A program made the translations under genes and the position numbers. DNA of 64,000 nt, from the NCBI GenBank assembly GCA_965200175.1, contig OZ241345.1:1612001-1676000 (forward strand). Direction: 5' to 3'. This DNA comes from Azophilus sp026709365. Its GTDB lineage: Bacteria; Pseudomonadota; Gammaproteobacteria; Pseudomonadales; Azotimanducaceae. A model generated the notes under the pieces. It saw only the letters and a program-made list of their open reading frames with translations, was not told the origin of the DNA and did not search any database. Below are positions 35,706 to 43,530 of the stretch, in pieces (the first letter of the stretch is position 1; the number at the start of each line of letters is the position of its first letter).

Positions 35706-35754
35706 TCGCCTCGTGGGGCAGCGAGCGCGTGAGCCAACGGCGCTTCGCGCCGTC

Positions 35755-35831
35755 CGAGGGCGGGACGCCCTCGCTCCTTGGGTTGTCGCCCGAATCAAGC
35801 GGATTCCTGGAGCGAGGGCGTCCCGCCCTCG
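35755..35831. repeat. PR2 palindromes as a perfect inverted pair
   Basis: A 23-base unit (35755-35777, starting CGAGGGCGGGACGCCCTCG) is followed after 31 bases by its exact reverse complement (35809-35831, ending CGTCCCGCCCTCG). Each half is itself an imperfect palindrome, GAGGGCG-TCC-CGCCCTC. The right unit continues ATTGGGCTC as at 26.3 kb. The whole can fold as a long cruciform. It lies between gspF and gspG. Confidence 0.85.
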
Positions 35832-35895
35832 ATTGGGCTCATGGGTTGCTCTTTTCGCCAAGAGCATTGGGATTGGCTTCGTGGAAGGGGTTTCT

Positions 35896-35966
35896 CCTCG
35901 CGCTCCCCGGCTGAAGGCTCCTTCATGCGAGGGGCAGGCCCCTCGCGCTCCCCGGCTGAAGGCTCT
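35896..35966 (+). repeat. PR3 repeat, about one and a half tandem units
   Basis: CCTCGCGCTCCCCGGCTGAA-GGCTC occurs at 35897-35921 and again at 35940-35965, the second preceded by the hairpin GCGAGGGGC-AG-GCCCCTCGC. The same 40-base unit with two mismatches lies in the centre of the MITE-like element at 61486-61526. Confidence 0.8.
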
Positions 35967-36005
35967 ATCCCTGAAAGATGTTGCGGCGGTTTTCATGGGG
36001 CGAGT

Positions 36006-37232
36006 TTACACAAGCTGGTTCATGTTGAGGATGGGCAGCAGGATCGCCATCACGATAAACATGACCATGCCGCCCATCAGGAGCAGCATCGCCGGCTGGA
36101 ACAAAGCCACCAAGGCTCCGACGATGCGCTCCACTTCCGCTTGCTGGTGCGCCGCCACGCGCTCCAGCATGGCATCGAGTTCGCCGGAGGCCTCGCCGCT
36201 GGCAACCATGTGCATCAGCATCGGCGGAAAGTGCCCGGCCTCCTCCAGCCCGGCGCGCAGGCTGGCGCCCTCCTGCACCCGCTGGGTGGCGCCCTGCAGC
36301 CGCCGCCGCAGCCAAGTGTTGGCCACCACCTCGCTGGCGATGCCCATGGCGTCCACCAAGGGAACGCCGCTGGCGTTGAGGATGCTTAAGGTGTTGGCGT
36401 AGCGCGCCGCGTTGCTGGCTCGAACGATGCGCTTGAAAAACGGCGCGTTGAGCTTTTGCCGATCCCAAGCCATCCGCAACGCCGGCAGGCGCAGCAGCCG
36501 CTGCGCGCCCAATGCCGCTGCCGCAGCGGCGAGCAGCAGCGCCCACCACCAATTCTGGACAAAGGCCGATGCGCCGATCAGGAACTGGGTCACCGCCGGC
36601 AGTTCCCGACCCATGTTGTCCAGCACCCGAACCATGTCCGGCACCACAAAGACCATCAACGCACCGACGATGCCCAGGGCCAGAACGAGCAAAACCACGG
36701 GATAAAGCAGCGCCATCTCCACGTTGCGCCAAGCCTCGAACTGCCGTTCAGTGTAGTCGGCCAGGTTCTCCAGCACCTGATCGAGATGGCCGGACTGCTC
36801 CCCCGCCGCCACCGTCGAGCGGTACAGGGCGTTGAAGCTGTTGGGAAAGTCAGCCAAGGCGGAAGCCAGCGAGCGGCCCTCCAGGACACGGCTGCGAATG
36901 CCCATGACCAGCGCTGCGGCCTGTTGCTTCTCGGACTGCTGGGCCACTGCGTCCAGGGCTTCCTCCACTGGCATGCCCGCACCGATCAAGGTTGCCAACT
37001 GGCGGGTCACCAGCACCCGGTCGAGGCCGCTCAGTCGGCGCCGGAACGAGCTGGTCGAGGCGCGATTCGCCCGGCTCCGGCCGGGACGGCTTGCGGATGC
37101 GGCCTCCACCGCCAAGGGCGCCAGGCCCTGGTCGCGCAGCAGTTGACGGACTTGGCGGACGCTGTCCGCCTCCAGCACGCCCTTGCGCCGCCTTCCGCCG
37201 GCTTCAAGGGCTGTGTATTCGAATGCCGCCAT
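36006..37232 (-). CDS. gspF: Type II secretion inner-membrane platform protein GspF
   Basis: 408 residues, normal for GspF. N-terminal MAAFEYTALEAGGRRRKGVLEADS, then two homologous T2SSF domains (about 75-195 and 280-400), including RQLATLIGAGMPVEEALDAV, LALGIVGALMVFVVPDMV, and NASGVPLVDAMGIASEVVANTWLRRRL. Three membrane helices. Anchors the pseudopilus assembly machine and contacts GspE and GspL. About 300 bases of repeats separate it from gspG, unusual for this operon. Confidence 0.95.
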   Translation of the reverse strand: MAAFEYTALEAGGRRRKGVLEADSVRQVRQLLRDQGLAPLAVEAASASRPGRSRANRASTSSFRRRLSGLDRVLVTRQLATLIGAGMPVEEALDAVAQQSEKQQAAALVMGIRSRVLEGRSLASALADFPNSFNALYRSTVAAGEQSGHLDQVLENLADYTERQFEAWRNVEMALLYPVVLLVLALGIVGALMVFVVPDMVRVLDNMGRELPAVTQFLIGASAFVQNWWWALLLAAAAAALGAQRLLRLPALRMAWDRQKLNAPFFKRIVRASNAARYANTLSILNASGVPLVDAMGIASEVVANTWLRRRLQGATQRVQEGASLRAGLEEAGHFPPMLMHMVASGEASGELDAMLERVAAHQQAEVERIVGALVALFQPAMLLLMGGMVMFIVMAILLPILNMNQLV

Positions 37233-37288
37233 GGATGCGCCCCGTCAGGCGGGCGCGGTCCGGATTCGATGGTTGCGGGGACGGCGCA

Positions 37289-38878
37289 TCAGTCCTGCCG
37301 GGTGACGCGCAGCACCTCCTGCACGGAAGTCACCCCCGCGAGCACCTTGGCCTTGCCGTCCTGGCGGATGCTGGGCGCCGCCTGTCGAACATGGCAGGTC
37401 AAGGCCTGTTCCGAGCTGCGGTCGTGAATGAGTTGCTTGAGGCCGTCATCGACGGCGATCAACTCATAGATGCCGGTGCGGCCCCGGTAACCGGTTTGCC
37501 CGCAGGCGTCGCAGCCTGGGGCCTCGAACACCAACGCCGAATCCATTTCCAGGAAGTCGAGTTCCGAAGGCGTGGCCGGCCGTCGGACGCGGCACTCACC
37601 GCACAGCACCCGGACCAATCGCTGCGCCAGGCAGCCGACCAGACTTGAGGCCAGCAGGAAGGGTTCGATCCCCATGTCCATCAGCCGGGTGACGGCCCCT
37701 ACCGCTGTGTTGGTGTGCAGCGTGGAAAGCACCAAATGCCCAGTCAGGCTGGCCTGCACTGCGATTCGTGCGGTTTCCAAATCCCTGATTTCGCCGACCA
37801 TCACCACATCGGGATCCTGGCGCAGGATGGCGCGCAGGCCCCGGGCAAAGGTCATGTCCGCCTTGGTGTTGACTTGAGTCTGGCCGACGCTGGCCAGATT
37901 GTACTCGATGGGATCCTCGACGGTAAGGATGTTGATCGTGCGGGTCGATAGCTCGGAGAGGGAGGCGTAGAGGGTCGTCGTCTTGCCGGAGCCGGTGGGG
38001 CCAGTCACCAGCATGACGCCATGGGGACGATGCACCATGTCACGAATGCGGGCGAGATCCGGTTCGGACATGCCCAGGTGCGACAGCCGCAGCCGGCCTG
38101 CCTGCTTGTCGAGCAGGCGCATCACCACCCGCTCGCCATTGCTGGCCGGCAACGTGGAGACCCGCACGTCCACTTCCCGTCCGCCAATGCGCAGCCCGAT
38201 GCGGCCGTCCTGGGGAACGCGCTTCTCGGCGATGTCCAGGCGCGCCATCACCTTGATGCGGGACACCAGCAACGGCGCCAGCTGCCGCTTGGGGCGCACC
38301 ACTTCGCGCATCACCCCGTCCACCCGAAAGCGGACCACCAAGTCCTTTTCAAAGGTCTCGACGTGGATGTCGGAGGCGTTTTCGCGAATGGCCTCAGCGA
38401 GCAGCGCGTTGATCAGCCGGATGATGGGCGCGTTATCCTCCTGCTCGAGCAGGTCCTCCGTTTCCGGCACGGACTCGGCCAAGCTCGCCAAGTCCATTTC
38501 GTCGCCCATGTCCTCAACCATCTGCCTTGCGGCGGAGGAGTCCCGAGCGTAGGCCGAGCTTAGGATTTCGTCGAATTCGGCAGCGCTGACCAGCCGCAGC
38601 TTGATCGGACGCCCGGCAAAACGCTTGATTTCCGCCAAAGTGGCCAAGGCCGGCGCCTCGCGGCAAGCGACGTCGAGTGTGCCGCCCACCGTTTCGGCGT
38701 TGGTGATCACCGCCCCAAAACGGCGGGCGAACGAAAAGGGAAGCAATCGGGCCGTAGCGCCCTCCCCTTGCGCGGAAACGGAAGACGCGGCAATGGAGGG
38801 CTCGGAAATGGAATCGACCGGCTCGGCGGCAGCTTCACTCATCGGTTCGCCAGTTTGCTGGGCTTTGTTGAGCGCCAT
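37289..38878 (-). CDS. gspE: Type II secretion ATPase GspE
   Basis: About 529 residues. Cytoplasmic hexameric ATPase that powers pseudopilus extension. N-terminal domain, then SDIHVETFEKDLVVRFRVDG, Walker A GPTGSGKTTTLYA (K about 299), Asp box ILTVEDPIEY, Walker B RAILRQDPDVVMVGEIRD, His box HLVLSTLHTNTA, and the tetracysteine zinc motif (CGEC 29 residues before CDACG). ATG 38878 (MALNKAQQ) is used; ATG 38842 (MSEAAAEP) is nearly as likely, as neither has a strong ribosome site. It heads the gsp operon; gspC and gspD do not precede it. Confidence 0.93.
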   Translation of the reverse strand: MALNKAQQTGEPMSEAAAEPVDSISEPSIAASSVSAQGEGATARLLPFSFARRFGAVITNAETVGGTLDVACREAPALATLAEIKRFAGRPIKLRLVSAAEFDEILSSAYARDSSAARQMVEDMGDEMDLASLAESVPETEDLLEQEDNAPIIRLINALLAEAIRENASDIHVETFEKDLVVRFRVDGVMREVVRPKRQLAPLLVSRIKVMARLDIAEKRVPQDGRIGLRIGGREVDVRVSTLPASNGERVVMRLLDKQAGRLRLSHLGMSEPDLARIRDMVHRPHGVMLVTGPTGSGKTTTLYASLSELSTRTINILTVEDPIEYNLASVGQTQVNTKADMTFARGLRAILRQDPDVVMVGEIRDLETARIAVQASLTGHLVLSTLHTNTAVGAVTRLMDMGIEPFLLASSLVGCLAQRLVRVLCGECRVRRPATPSELDFLEMDSALVFEAPGCDACGQTGYRGRTGIYELIAVDDGLKQLIHDRSSEQALTCHVRQAAPSIRQDGKAKVLAGVTSVQEVLRVTRQD

Positions 38879-38991
38879 GATACCAGTCCCATCGACGGCT
38901 CCTGAAACAGGAGAGCGCACCGCTTTCCTCGTTGGATGGGGATGTACGGGAATGAATGCCTACAAGGACCCAACCCGCCGTTGCCATCCCC

Positions 38992-39077
38992 TCGGAACCT
39001 GACTCACGCACCAGGCGCGGAGTCTCGCGTAGCGAGACTCCAAACGAACCTTCGGCCCCGATGGGGCCGAAGGTTCG
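38992..39077 (+). repeat. PR1 repeat upstream of pyrB
   Basis: Forward unit: partial arm (CTCGGAACCTGACTCACGC), constant hairpin GGAGTCTCGC-GTA-GCGAGACTCC, then variable hairpin GAACCTTCGGCCCC-GAT-GGGGCCGAAGGTTC. In the constant hairpin a T:A pair has become C:G on both strands (GAGTCTC/GAGACTC), a compensatory change. The long variable stem has 14 perfect pairs. It lies between the divergent gspE and pyrB genes. Confidence 0.88.
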
Positions 39078-39138
39078 CCTTCCCGACTGGCCCGACCATA
39101 AACTATCATGGCAACCGACAACGCATGGAGGGTTCAGC

Positions 39139-40158
39139 TTGGAGTTCAGGGGCGCGCACATTCTGTCCGTGGACCAGTTCGACCGGGCCGACATCGAAGC
39201 GCTGTTCGCCGTTGCCGACGATCTGCGGGCCTACGCCGCCCGAATGCGCGTCACGCGGGTGCTGCAGGGGGCGATACTCTCCAACATGTTCTTCGAGCCC
39301 TCCACGCGAACGCGCATCTCCTTCGGCTCCGCCTTCAACCTGCTCGGCGGCGAAGTGCGCGAAACCACTGAGGTCAAGGCGTCCTCGCTGGCCAAGGGCG
39401 AGTCGCTTGAGGACACCGCCCGGGTGCTGTCCGGCTACAGCGACGTGATTGTGATGCGCCATCCCGAGGCCGGTTCGGTGGCGGAGTTCGCCCAGGCCAG
39501 CCGGGTGCCGGTCATCAACGCGGGCGACGGCCCCAACGAGCATCCCAGCCAAGCCTTGCTGGATCTCTACACCATCGCCCAGGAAATGGCCGGACGCGGC
39601 AAGGGCATTGACGGCCTGCGCATCGCGCTGGTGGGCGACTTGCGCTACGGCCGCGCGGTCCATTCGCTGTGCAAGCTGCTCGCGCTCTACGAGCGCATCG
39701 ACTACCACTTGGTGTCGCCGCCGGATCTTGAGGCGCCAGCGGAAATCGTCCAGAGCCTTCTTCGGCGCGGGCACCGGGCCGCTGCCTACCATGACCTGGA
39801 GCCGGGCATCCACGACGTGGACATTCTCTACGTCACGCGCACCCAGGAGGAGCGCTTTGCGTCCCAAGCGCAGGCCAATCGCTATCGGGGGCTGTTTCGG
39901 TTGAACCAAGCCATCTACACCGAGCACTGCCAGCCGAACACGGTCATCATGCATCCGCTGCCACGTGACTCGCGCAGCGCCGCCCGGGAACTCGATGCGG
40001 ACCTCAATGAAAACCCCAACCTTGCGATCTTCCGGCAAACCGACAATGGCGTGATCGTGCGGATGGCGATCTTCGCCTTGGTGCTTGACGTTGCCGGGGC
40101 CGTCCACGACCACGCGCAACCGGTCACTTGGTACACCGCCAAGCGGACGCCCGCGTGA
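39139..40158 (+). CDS. pyrB: Aspartate carbamoyltransferase
   Basis: First committed step of pyrimidine synthesis: carbamoyl phosphate + L-aspartate to carbamoyl-aspartate. 339 residues. Carbamoyl-phosphate loop FFEPSTRTRISF (S55-T56-R57-T58-R59), the mobile loop VKASSLAKGESLEDTARVL, HPSQALLDLYTI, ALVGDLRYGRAVHSL, and MHPLPR. The start is TTG 39139, with GGAGGG 8-13 bases upstream; the open frame runs back through a PR1 repeat and that part is not protein-like. No pyrI or pyrC is adjacent. The stop codon abuts another PR1-like hairpin. Confidence 0.92.
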   Translation: MEFRGAHILSVDQFDRADIEALFAVADDLRAYAARMRVTRVLQGAILSNMFFEPSTRTRISFGSAFNLLGGEVRETTEVKASSLAKGESLEDTARVLSGYSDVIVMRHPEAGSVAEFAQASRVPVINAGDGPNEHPSQALLDLYTIAQEMAGRGKGIDGLRIALVGDLRYGRAVHSLCKLLALYERIDYHLVSPPDLEAPAEIVQSLLRRGHRAAAYHDLEPGIHDVDILYVTRTQEERFASQAQANRYRGLFRLNQAIYTEHCQPNTVIMHPLPRDSRSAARELDADLNENPNLAIFRQTDNGVIVRMAIFALVLDVAGAVHDHAQPVTWYTAKRTPA

Positions 40159-40211
40159 CCTGACGGTCTTGGCGAACCTTGGGTTCGCTGAGTTTCGCCG
40201 GCGCGAAACTT
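40157..40211. repeat. PR1-like repeat with two stacked variable hairpins
   Basis: GACCTGACGGTC (40157-40168) is directly followed by GGCGAACCTTGGGTTCGC (40171-40188) and the constant hairpin AGTTTCGCCGGCGCGAAACT (40191-40210). Two stem types that occur singly elsewhere are side by side here. The first stem begins at the second base of the pyrB stop codon, so it may act as its terminator. Confidence 0.75.
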
Positions 40212-40267
40212 GAAGCAACGAAGCGGAAGGCTTTGGCGCGAGTGCCGGACTGCCGGCGCGACTGGCG

Positions 40268-41197
40268 CTACAGCAACGCCTCCAGTTCCGGCAGCGCCTT
40301 GAACAAGTCAGCGACGAGGCCGTAGTCCGCCACTTGGAAGATGGGCGCATCCTCGTCCTTGTTGATGGCGGCGATGACCTTGCTGTCCTTCATGCCCGCA
40401 AGATGCTGGATGGCGCCGGAAATGCCGACGGCGATGTAGAGTTCCGGGGCCACGATCTTGCCGGTCTGCCCCACCTGCATATCGTTGGGCACGAAGCCGG
40501 CATCCACGGCCGCCCGGGAGGCGCCGATGGCGGCGCCGAGCTTGTCGGCGATACCCTCAAGCAGCGCGAAGTTCTCGCCGCTGCCCATGCCTCGGCCACC
40601 GGAGATGATGGTGCCGGCGGCGGTCAGCTCCGGCCGTTCCGAAACCGCCAGGCTTTCGCCCACGAAGTTGGAGAGGCCTGCATCATGGATGCTGTCCACG
40701 GCCTCCACCACGCCGGAACCGCCTTCCGCCGCCACGGGGTCGAAGGCGGTGCCCCGCACGCTCAGCACCTTGATGGCATCGCTGGACCGAACCGTGGCGA
40801 TGGCGTTGCCAGCGTAGATGGGCCGTTTGAACGTCGCCTCATCGACCACCGCCGTGATGTCGGAGACTTGCCCGACGTTCAGCAAGGCGGCGGCCCTGGG
40901 CAGGAAGTTCTTGCCGGTGGTGGTGTGGGCGGCCAGGATGTGGCTGTAGCCAGCGCCGACCTCGGCCACCAAGGGCGCGATGTTCTCCGCCAGCTGATGG
41001 GCGTAGGCGGCGTGGTCGGCCAGCAGGGCCTTGCCCGCTCCGGCGAGCGCCGCGGCTTCGGCGGCCGCCGAGGCGCAGCCTTCGCCGGCCACGAGCACGT
41101 CGTAGCCCCCGCCGATGGCCGTAGCCGCGGCGGCCACCACGCCGCTGACCGGCTTCAATGCGTTGTTGTCGTGCTCGGCGACGATCAGCGTGGTCAT
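40268..41197 (-). CDS. etfA: Electron transfer flavoprotein alpha subunit
   Basis: 309 residues. Binds FAD and passes electrons from acyl-CoA dehydrogenases to ETF-quinone oxidoreductase. N-terminal LIVAEHDNNALKP, HTTTGKNFLPRAAALL, and the C-terminal FAD domain: SGGRGMGSGENF, GASRAAVDAGFVPNDMQVGQTGKIV, YIAVGISGAIQHLAGM and INKDEDAPIFQVADYGLVADL. ATG overlaps the etfB stop (ATGA), so the two are co-translated. The gene for ETF-QO is not in the window. Confidence 0.95.
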   Translation of the reverse strand: MTTLIVAEHDNNALKPVSGVVAAAATAIGGGYDVLVAGEGCASAAAEAAALAGAGKALLADHAAYAHQLAENIAPLVAEVGAGYSHILAAHTTTGKNFLPRAAALLNVGQVSDITAVVDEATFKRPIYAGNAIATVRSSDAIKVLSVRGTAFDPVAAEGGSGVVEAVDSIHDAGLSNFVGESLAVSERPELTAAGTIISGGRGMGSGENFALLEGIADKLGAAIGASRAAVDAGFVPNDMQVGQTGKIVAPELYIAVGISGAIQHLAGMKDSKVIAAINKDEDAPIFQVADYGLVADLFKALPELEALL

Positions 41198-41946
41198 GCG
41201 ATCACCTTTGCTTCGTTTTTGAGTTTGTCAACCAGTTCCTCAACGCTTTCGACCTTGATGCCGGCCGCACGTTCGGCGGGGCGCTCGACGCTGAGCACCT
41301 CGACGGCGGAACCAACATCGATGCCGAGTTCGGCCGGGGTGGTCCGGTCCATCGGCTTGCGCTTGGCCTTCATGATGTTGGGCAGCGAAGCATAGCGGGG
41401 CTCGTTGAGCCGCAGGTCCGTGGTGATGACCGCGGGCAGCTTCACCGAAACCGTCTGCAGCCCACCATCCACCTCCCGAATCACTTCCAGCGAGCCTGCC
41501 TGGGGCTTGACCTCGGAAGCGAAGGTGGCTTGGGGCAAGCCCGCCAAAGCGGCAAACATCTGTCCGGTCTGGCTGTTGTCCCCATCAATGCTCTGCTTGC
41601 CGAACAGCACGATGTCGGCTTGTTCGCGGTCCTGCACCGCCTTGAGCGCCTTGGCGACCCCCAGCGGCTGCACCGAGTCATCGGTCTCGATCAACAGGGC
41701 GCGGTCGGCGCCAAGTGCCAGACAAGTGCGCAGCTGCTCTTGGCAGGCCGCGCCGCCCACGGCGACGGCGACCACTTCGGTGGCCACCCCGGCCTCCTTG
41801 AGGCGCACCGCCTCCTCAATGGCGATTTCGCAAAACGGGTTGACCGCCATTTTGACGTTGCTGAGATCGACGCCCGTGTTGTCGGGCTTGACCCGAACCT
41901 TCACATTCGCGTCAACGACGCGCTTAACCGGTACCAGTACCTTCAT
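41194..41946 (-). CDS. etfB: Electron transfer flavoprotein beta subunit
   Basis: 250 residues. Begins MKVLVPVKRVVDANVKVRV, with KMAVNPFCEIAIEEAVRLKE, the AMP-binding region LFGKQSIDGDNSQTGQMFAALAG, and the recognition loop LPNIMKAKRKP. ATG 41946 is used because it matches the family start; 17 codons upstream are open but unlike ETF. It is the first gene of the etfBA pair; its upstream region ends at the left terminus of the IS481-family element, 127 bases away, so the original promoter may have been displaced. Confidence 0.95.
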   Translation of the reverse strand: MKVLVPVKRVVDANVKVRVKPDNTGVDLSNVKMAVNPFCEIAIEEAVRLKEAGVATEVVAVAVGGAACQEQLRTCLALGADRALLIETDDSVQPLGVAKALKAVQDREQADIVLFGKQSIDGDNSQTGQMFAALAGLPQATFASEVKPQAGSLEVIREVDGGLQTVSVKLPAVITTDLRLNEPRYASLPNIMKAKRKPMDRTTPAELGIDVGSAVEVLSVERPAERAAGIKVESVEELVDKLKNEAKVIA

Positions 41947-42072
41947 GCAATCCCCAAGATTGATTGCGCTTGCCGCGCGGGTGGATGCTTGCGCCAACTC
42001 CCGAATGGAAGCCGGCGCGGCCTGTTTCAGGGCGGCGTATTTTGGCCGCAGCCCAATGCGGGGTCAAGGCGC

Positions 42073-43327
42073 TGTGCCGGCTCAGGACCTTTCGGAACTT
42101 TGCGCCAGCCGGATCAGGCAGCATCCTCGATCTCGACAAGGTACTCGTTCGGGGTTCGGCAATCCAGCGCCCCATGCGGCCGCCGGTAGTTGTGGAAGAA
42201 CTCTTGCCGGGCGAGCCTGGGGGTTACGTCGGCGACGGTGAGGGGGCCGTCGTAGAGGTTCCAGAACTCGATCCTTGCGGACCGGTTGGCGCGCTCGACG
42301 CAGCCGTTCCACTGTGGCCTTCGCGGCGGCAGGACGTGCAGGGGGATGCCCATGGCCTGGCAGGCGCGCTCGAAGTCGGCCATGAACTCGCTGCCGCCGT
42401 CGACCTGGATGGATCGGACGGGGAACGGCATGGCCTCGAGCGCGGCCTCCAGGAAGCGCTTGGCGTTGCCGGCGGTGGCGCGGGAGAAGACGCGGGCGGC
42501 CATGAACTTGGTGACGGGGCAGACGGCCGGACTCGAAGAGTCCGCCGGAACCTCCTTGAGGGCGCGGCCGTCGCGGCTGTAGGTCATGTGGTCGATCTGG
42601 AGCATCTCGCCGGGGGCCCTGGCCCTGTCGCCGTACTTCCACCGGCTCGCCCAGGCGCCGTCGAAGCTTCGGCGGCGCTTGGGCTTGGTGCGCCCCTCGC
42701 AGAGGGACGCGGGCTTGATGCGCCCGTCGGCGATGGCCCTGGAGAGGATGCGCCCGACGGTGGAGACGGACAGCGCCAGCCCGTCCCTGGCCAGCATGGC
42801 CTGCAGCTTGGCCTTGCCCATGTAGGGGTGGTCCCGGCGCAGCTTGAGCACGGCCCGGTCGTCGGCGTCCTTCCACTGGCGGCGGCGGGCGCTTCGCGGT
42901 CGGGTGCTCCTCGGCTTGAGCGCCCGGACGCCGCCGCGCCGGAAGGCGCTGCGCCAGTCGTAGTAGGTGCTGCTGGCGAGGCCGACGGTCCGCAGGGCCT
43001 CGCCGCGGCGCATGCCGCCGGCGACCATCCGGTCGACGAGTTCGAGGGCGCGCAGGCGCTGGTCGGCGGCTCCCGCCGTGTCGGCGTCGATGCGCAGGCG
43101 CTTGCAGGAAGGGGGGCAGGCGTGCAACAGTTTCATGCTCAGGCTCCTTGTTCGTTTGGTGAATCAAGCATGCCTGAGCCGGCGGCGCGCGTCAGCGCGC
43201 GCCGCCGGGCCATGAACTCCGGTCGCCTACGGCTCCCTCCGTTCATGGCCCGGCGCCACCCTCCCCCAGTCAGTTCATGGGCCCAGGCCCCGGGGAGGAA
43301 GTTCCGAAAGGTTTCTGAGCCCGCACA
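42073..43327 (-). mobile_element. IS481-family insertion sequence
   Basis: 1255 bases. The left end reads TGTGCCGGCTCAGGACC, then TTTCGGAACTT; the reverse complement of the right end reads TGTGCGGGCTCAGAAACC, then TTTCGGAACTT. This is an inverted repeat of about 29 bases with a few mismatches and one indel, starting with TGT as in this family. GGCGC flanks both ends (42068-42072 and 43328-43332), a candidate 5-base target duplication, although the region is so GC-rich that chance is possible. One transposase gene fills it. The right end continues into PR1 repeats, and the inverted repeat matches the PR1 arm. Confidence 0.75.
42114..43136 (-). CDS. IS481-family DDE transposase
   Basis: 340 residues, apparently intact. 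N-terminal helix-turn-helix (RRGEALRTVGLASSTYYDWRSAF) and an arginine-rich linker, then the rve integrase core with DDE residues in LQIDHMTYSRDG, IQVDGGSEFMADFE and CVERANRSARIEFW, followed by FHNYRRPHGALDCRTPNEYL. Single-frame, without the programmed frameshift of IS3, which favours IS481. ATG 43136. Base composition is as GC-rich as its host genes, so it is not obviously recent. Confidence 0.9.
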   Translation of the reverse strand: MKLLHACPPSCKRLRIDADTAGAADQRLRALELVDRMVAGGMRRGEALRTVGLASSTYYDWRSAFRRGGVRALKPRSTRPRSARRRQWKDADDRAVLKLRRDHPYMGKAKLQAMLARDGLALSVSTVGRILSRAIADGRIKPASLCEGRTKPKRRRSFDGAWASRWKYGDRARAPGEMLQIDHMTYSRDGRALKEVPADSSSPAVCPVTKFMAARVFSRATAGNAKRFLEAALEAMPFPVRSIQVDGGSEFMADFERACQAMGIPLHVLPPRRPQWNGCVERANRSARIEFWNLYDGPLTVADVTPRLARQEFFHNYRRPHGALDCRTPNEYLVEIEDAA

Positions 43328-43524
43328 GGCGCGCCCGCGAAGCGGGCGCGGATGGAGTTTCGCTGCGCGAAACTCCGCGCGCTCGTCGCGTAGGTCAGGT
43401 TCCGATAAATTTCTGAGCCCGCACGGGCGCGCCCGTGAGGCGGGCGCGGATGGAGTTTCGCTGGCGCGAAACTCCGCGCGCTCGGCGTTTAGGTGGGGTT
43501 CCGCTGTGTTTCTGGGCCGGCGCA
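43299..43524 (-). repeat. PR1 repeat array, two units plus partial
   Basis: Two near-identical units 98 bases apart (arm ends CCCGCAC at 43326 and 43424). The first arm is also the right terminus of the IS. Variable hairpins are GCGCCCGCGAAGCGGGCGC and GCGCCCGTGAGGCGGGCGC; constant hairpins are GGAGTTTCGC-TG-GCGAAACTCC types. The last arm ends GTGTTTCTGGGCCGGCGCA, 7 bases before the GAPDH stop at 43531. The array occupies the gap between the IS and the GAPDH gene. Confidence 0.9.
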
Positions 43525-43530
43525 GGTGCG

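Noticed and set aside
38956..39138. N-terminal extension of aspartate carbamoyltransferase
   Set aside because: The extra codons translate a PR1 repeat, and a strong ribosome site precedes the TTG at 39139.
42082..43167. Second transposase frame overlapping the IS gene (IS3-type frameshift)
   Set aside because: The overlapping minus-strand frame is arginine/proline-rich shadow translation; the DDE motifs are all in the single 340-residue frame.
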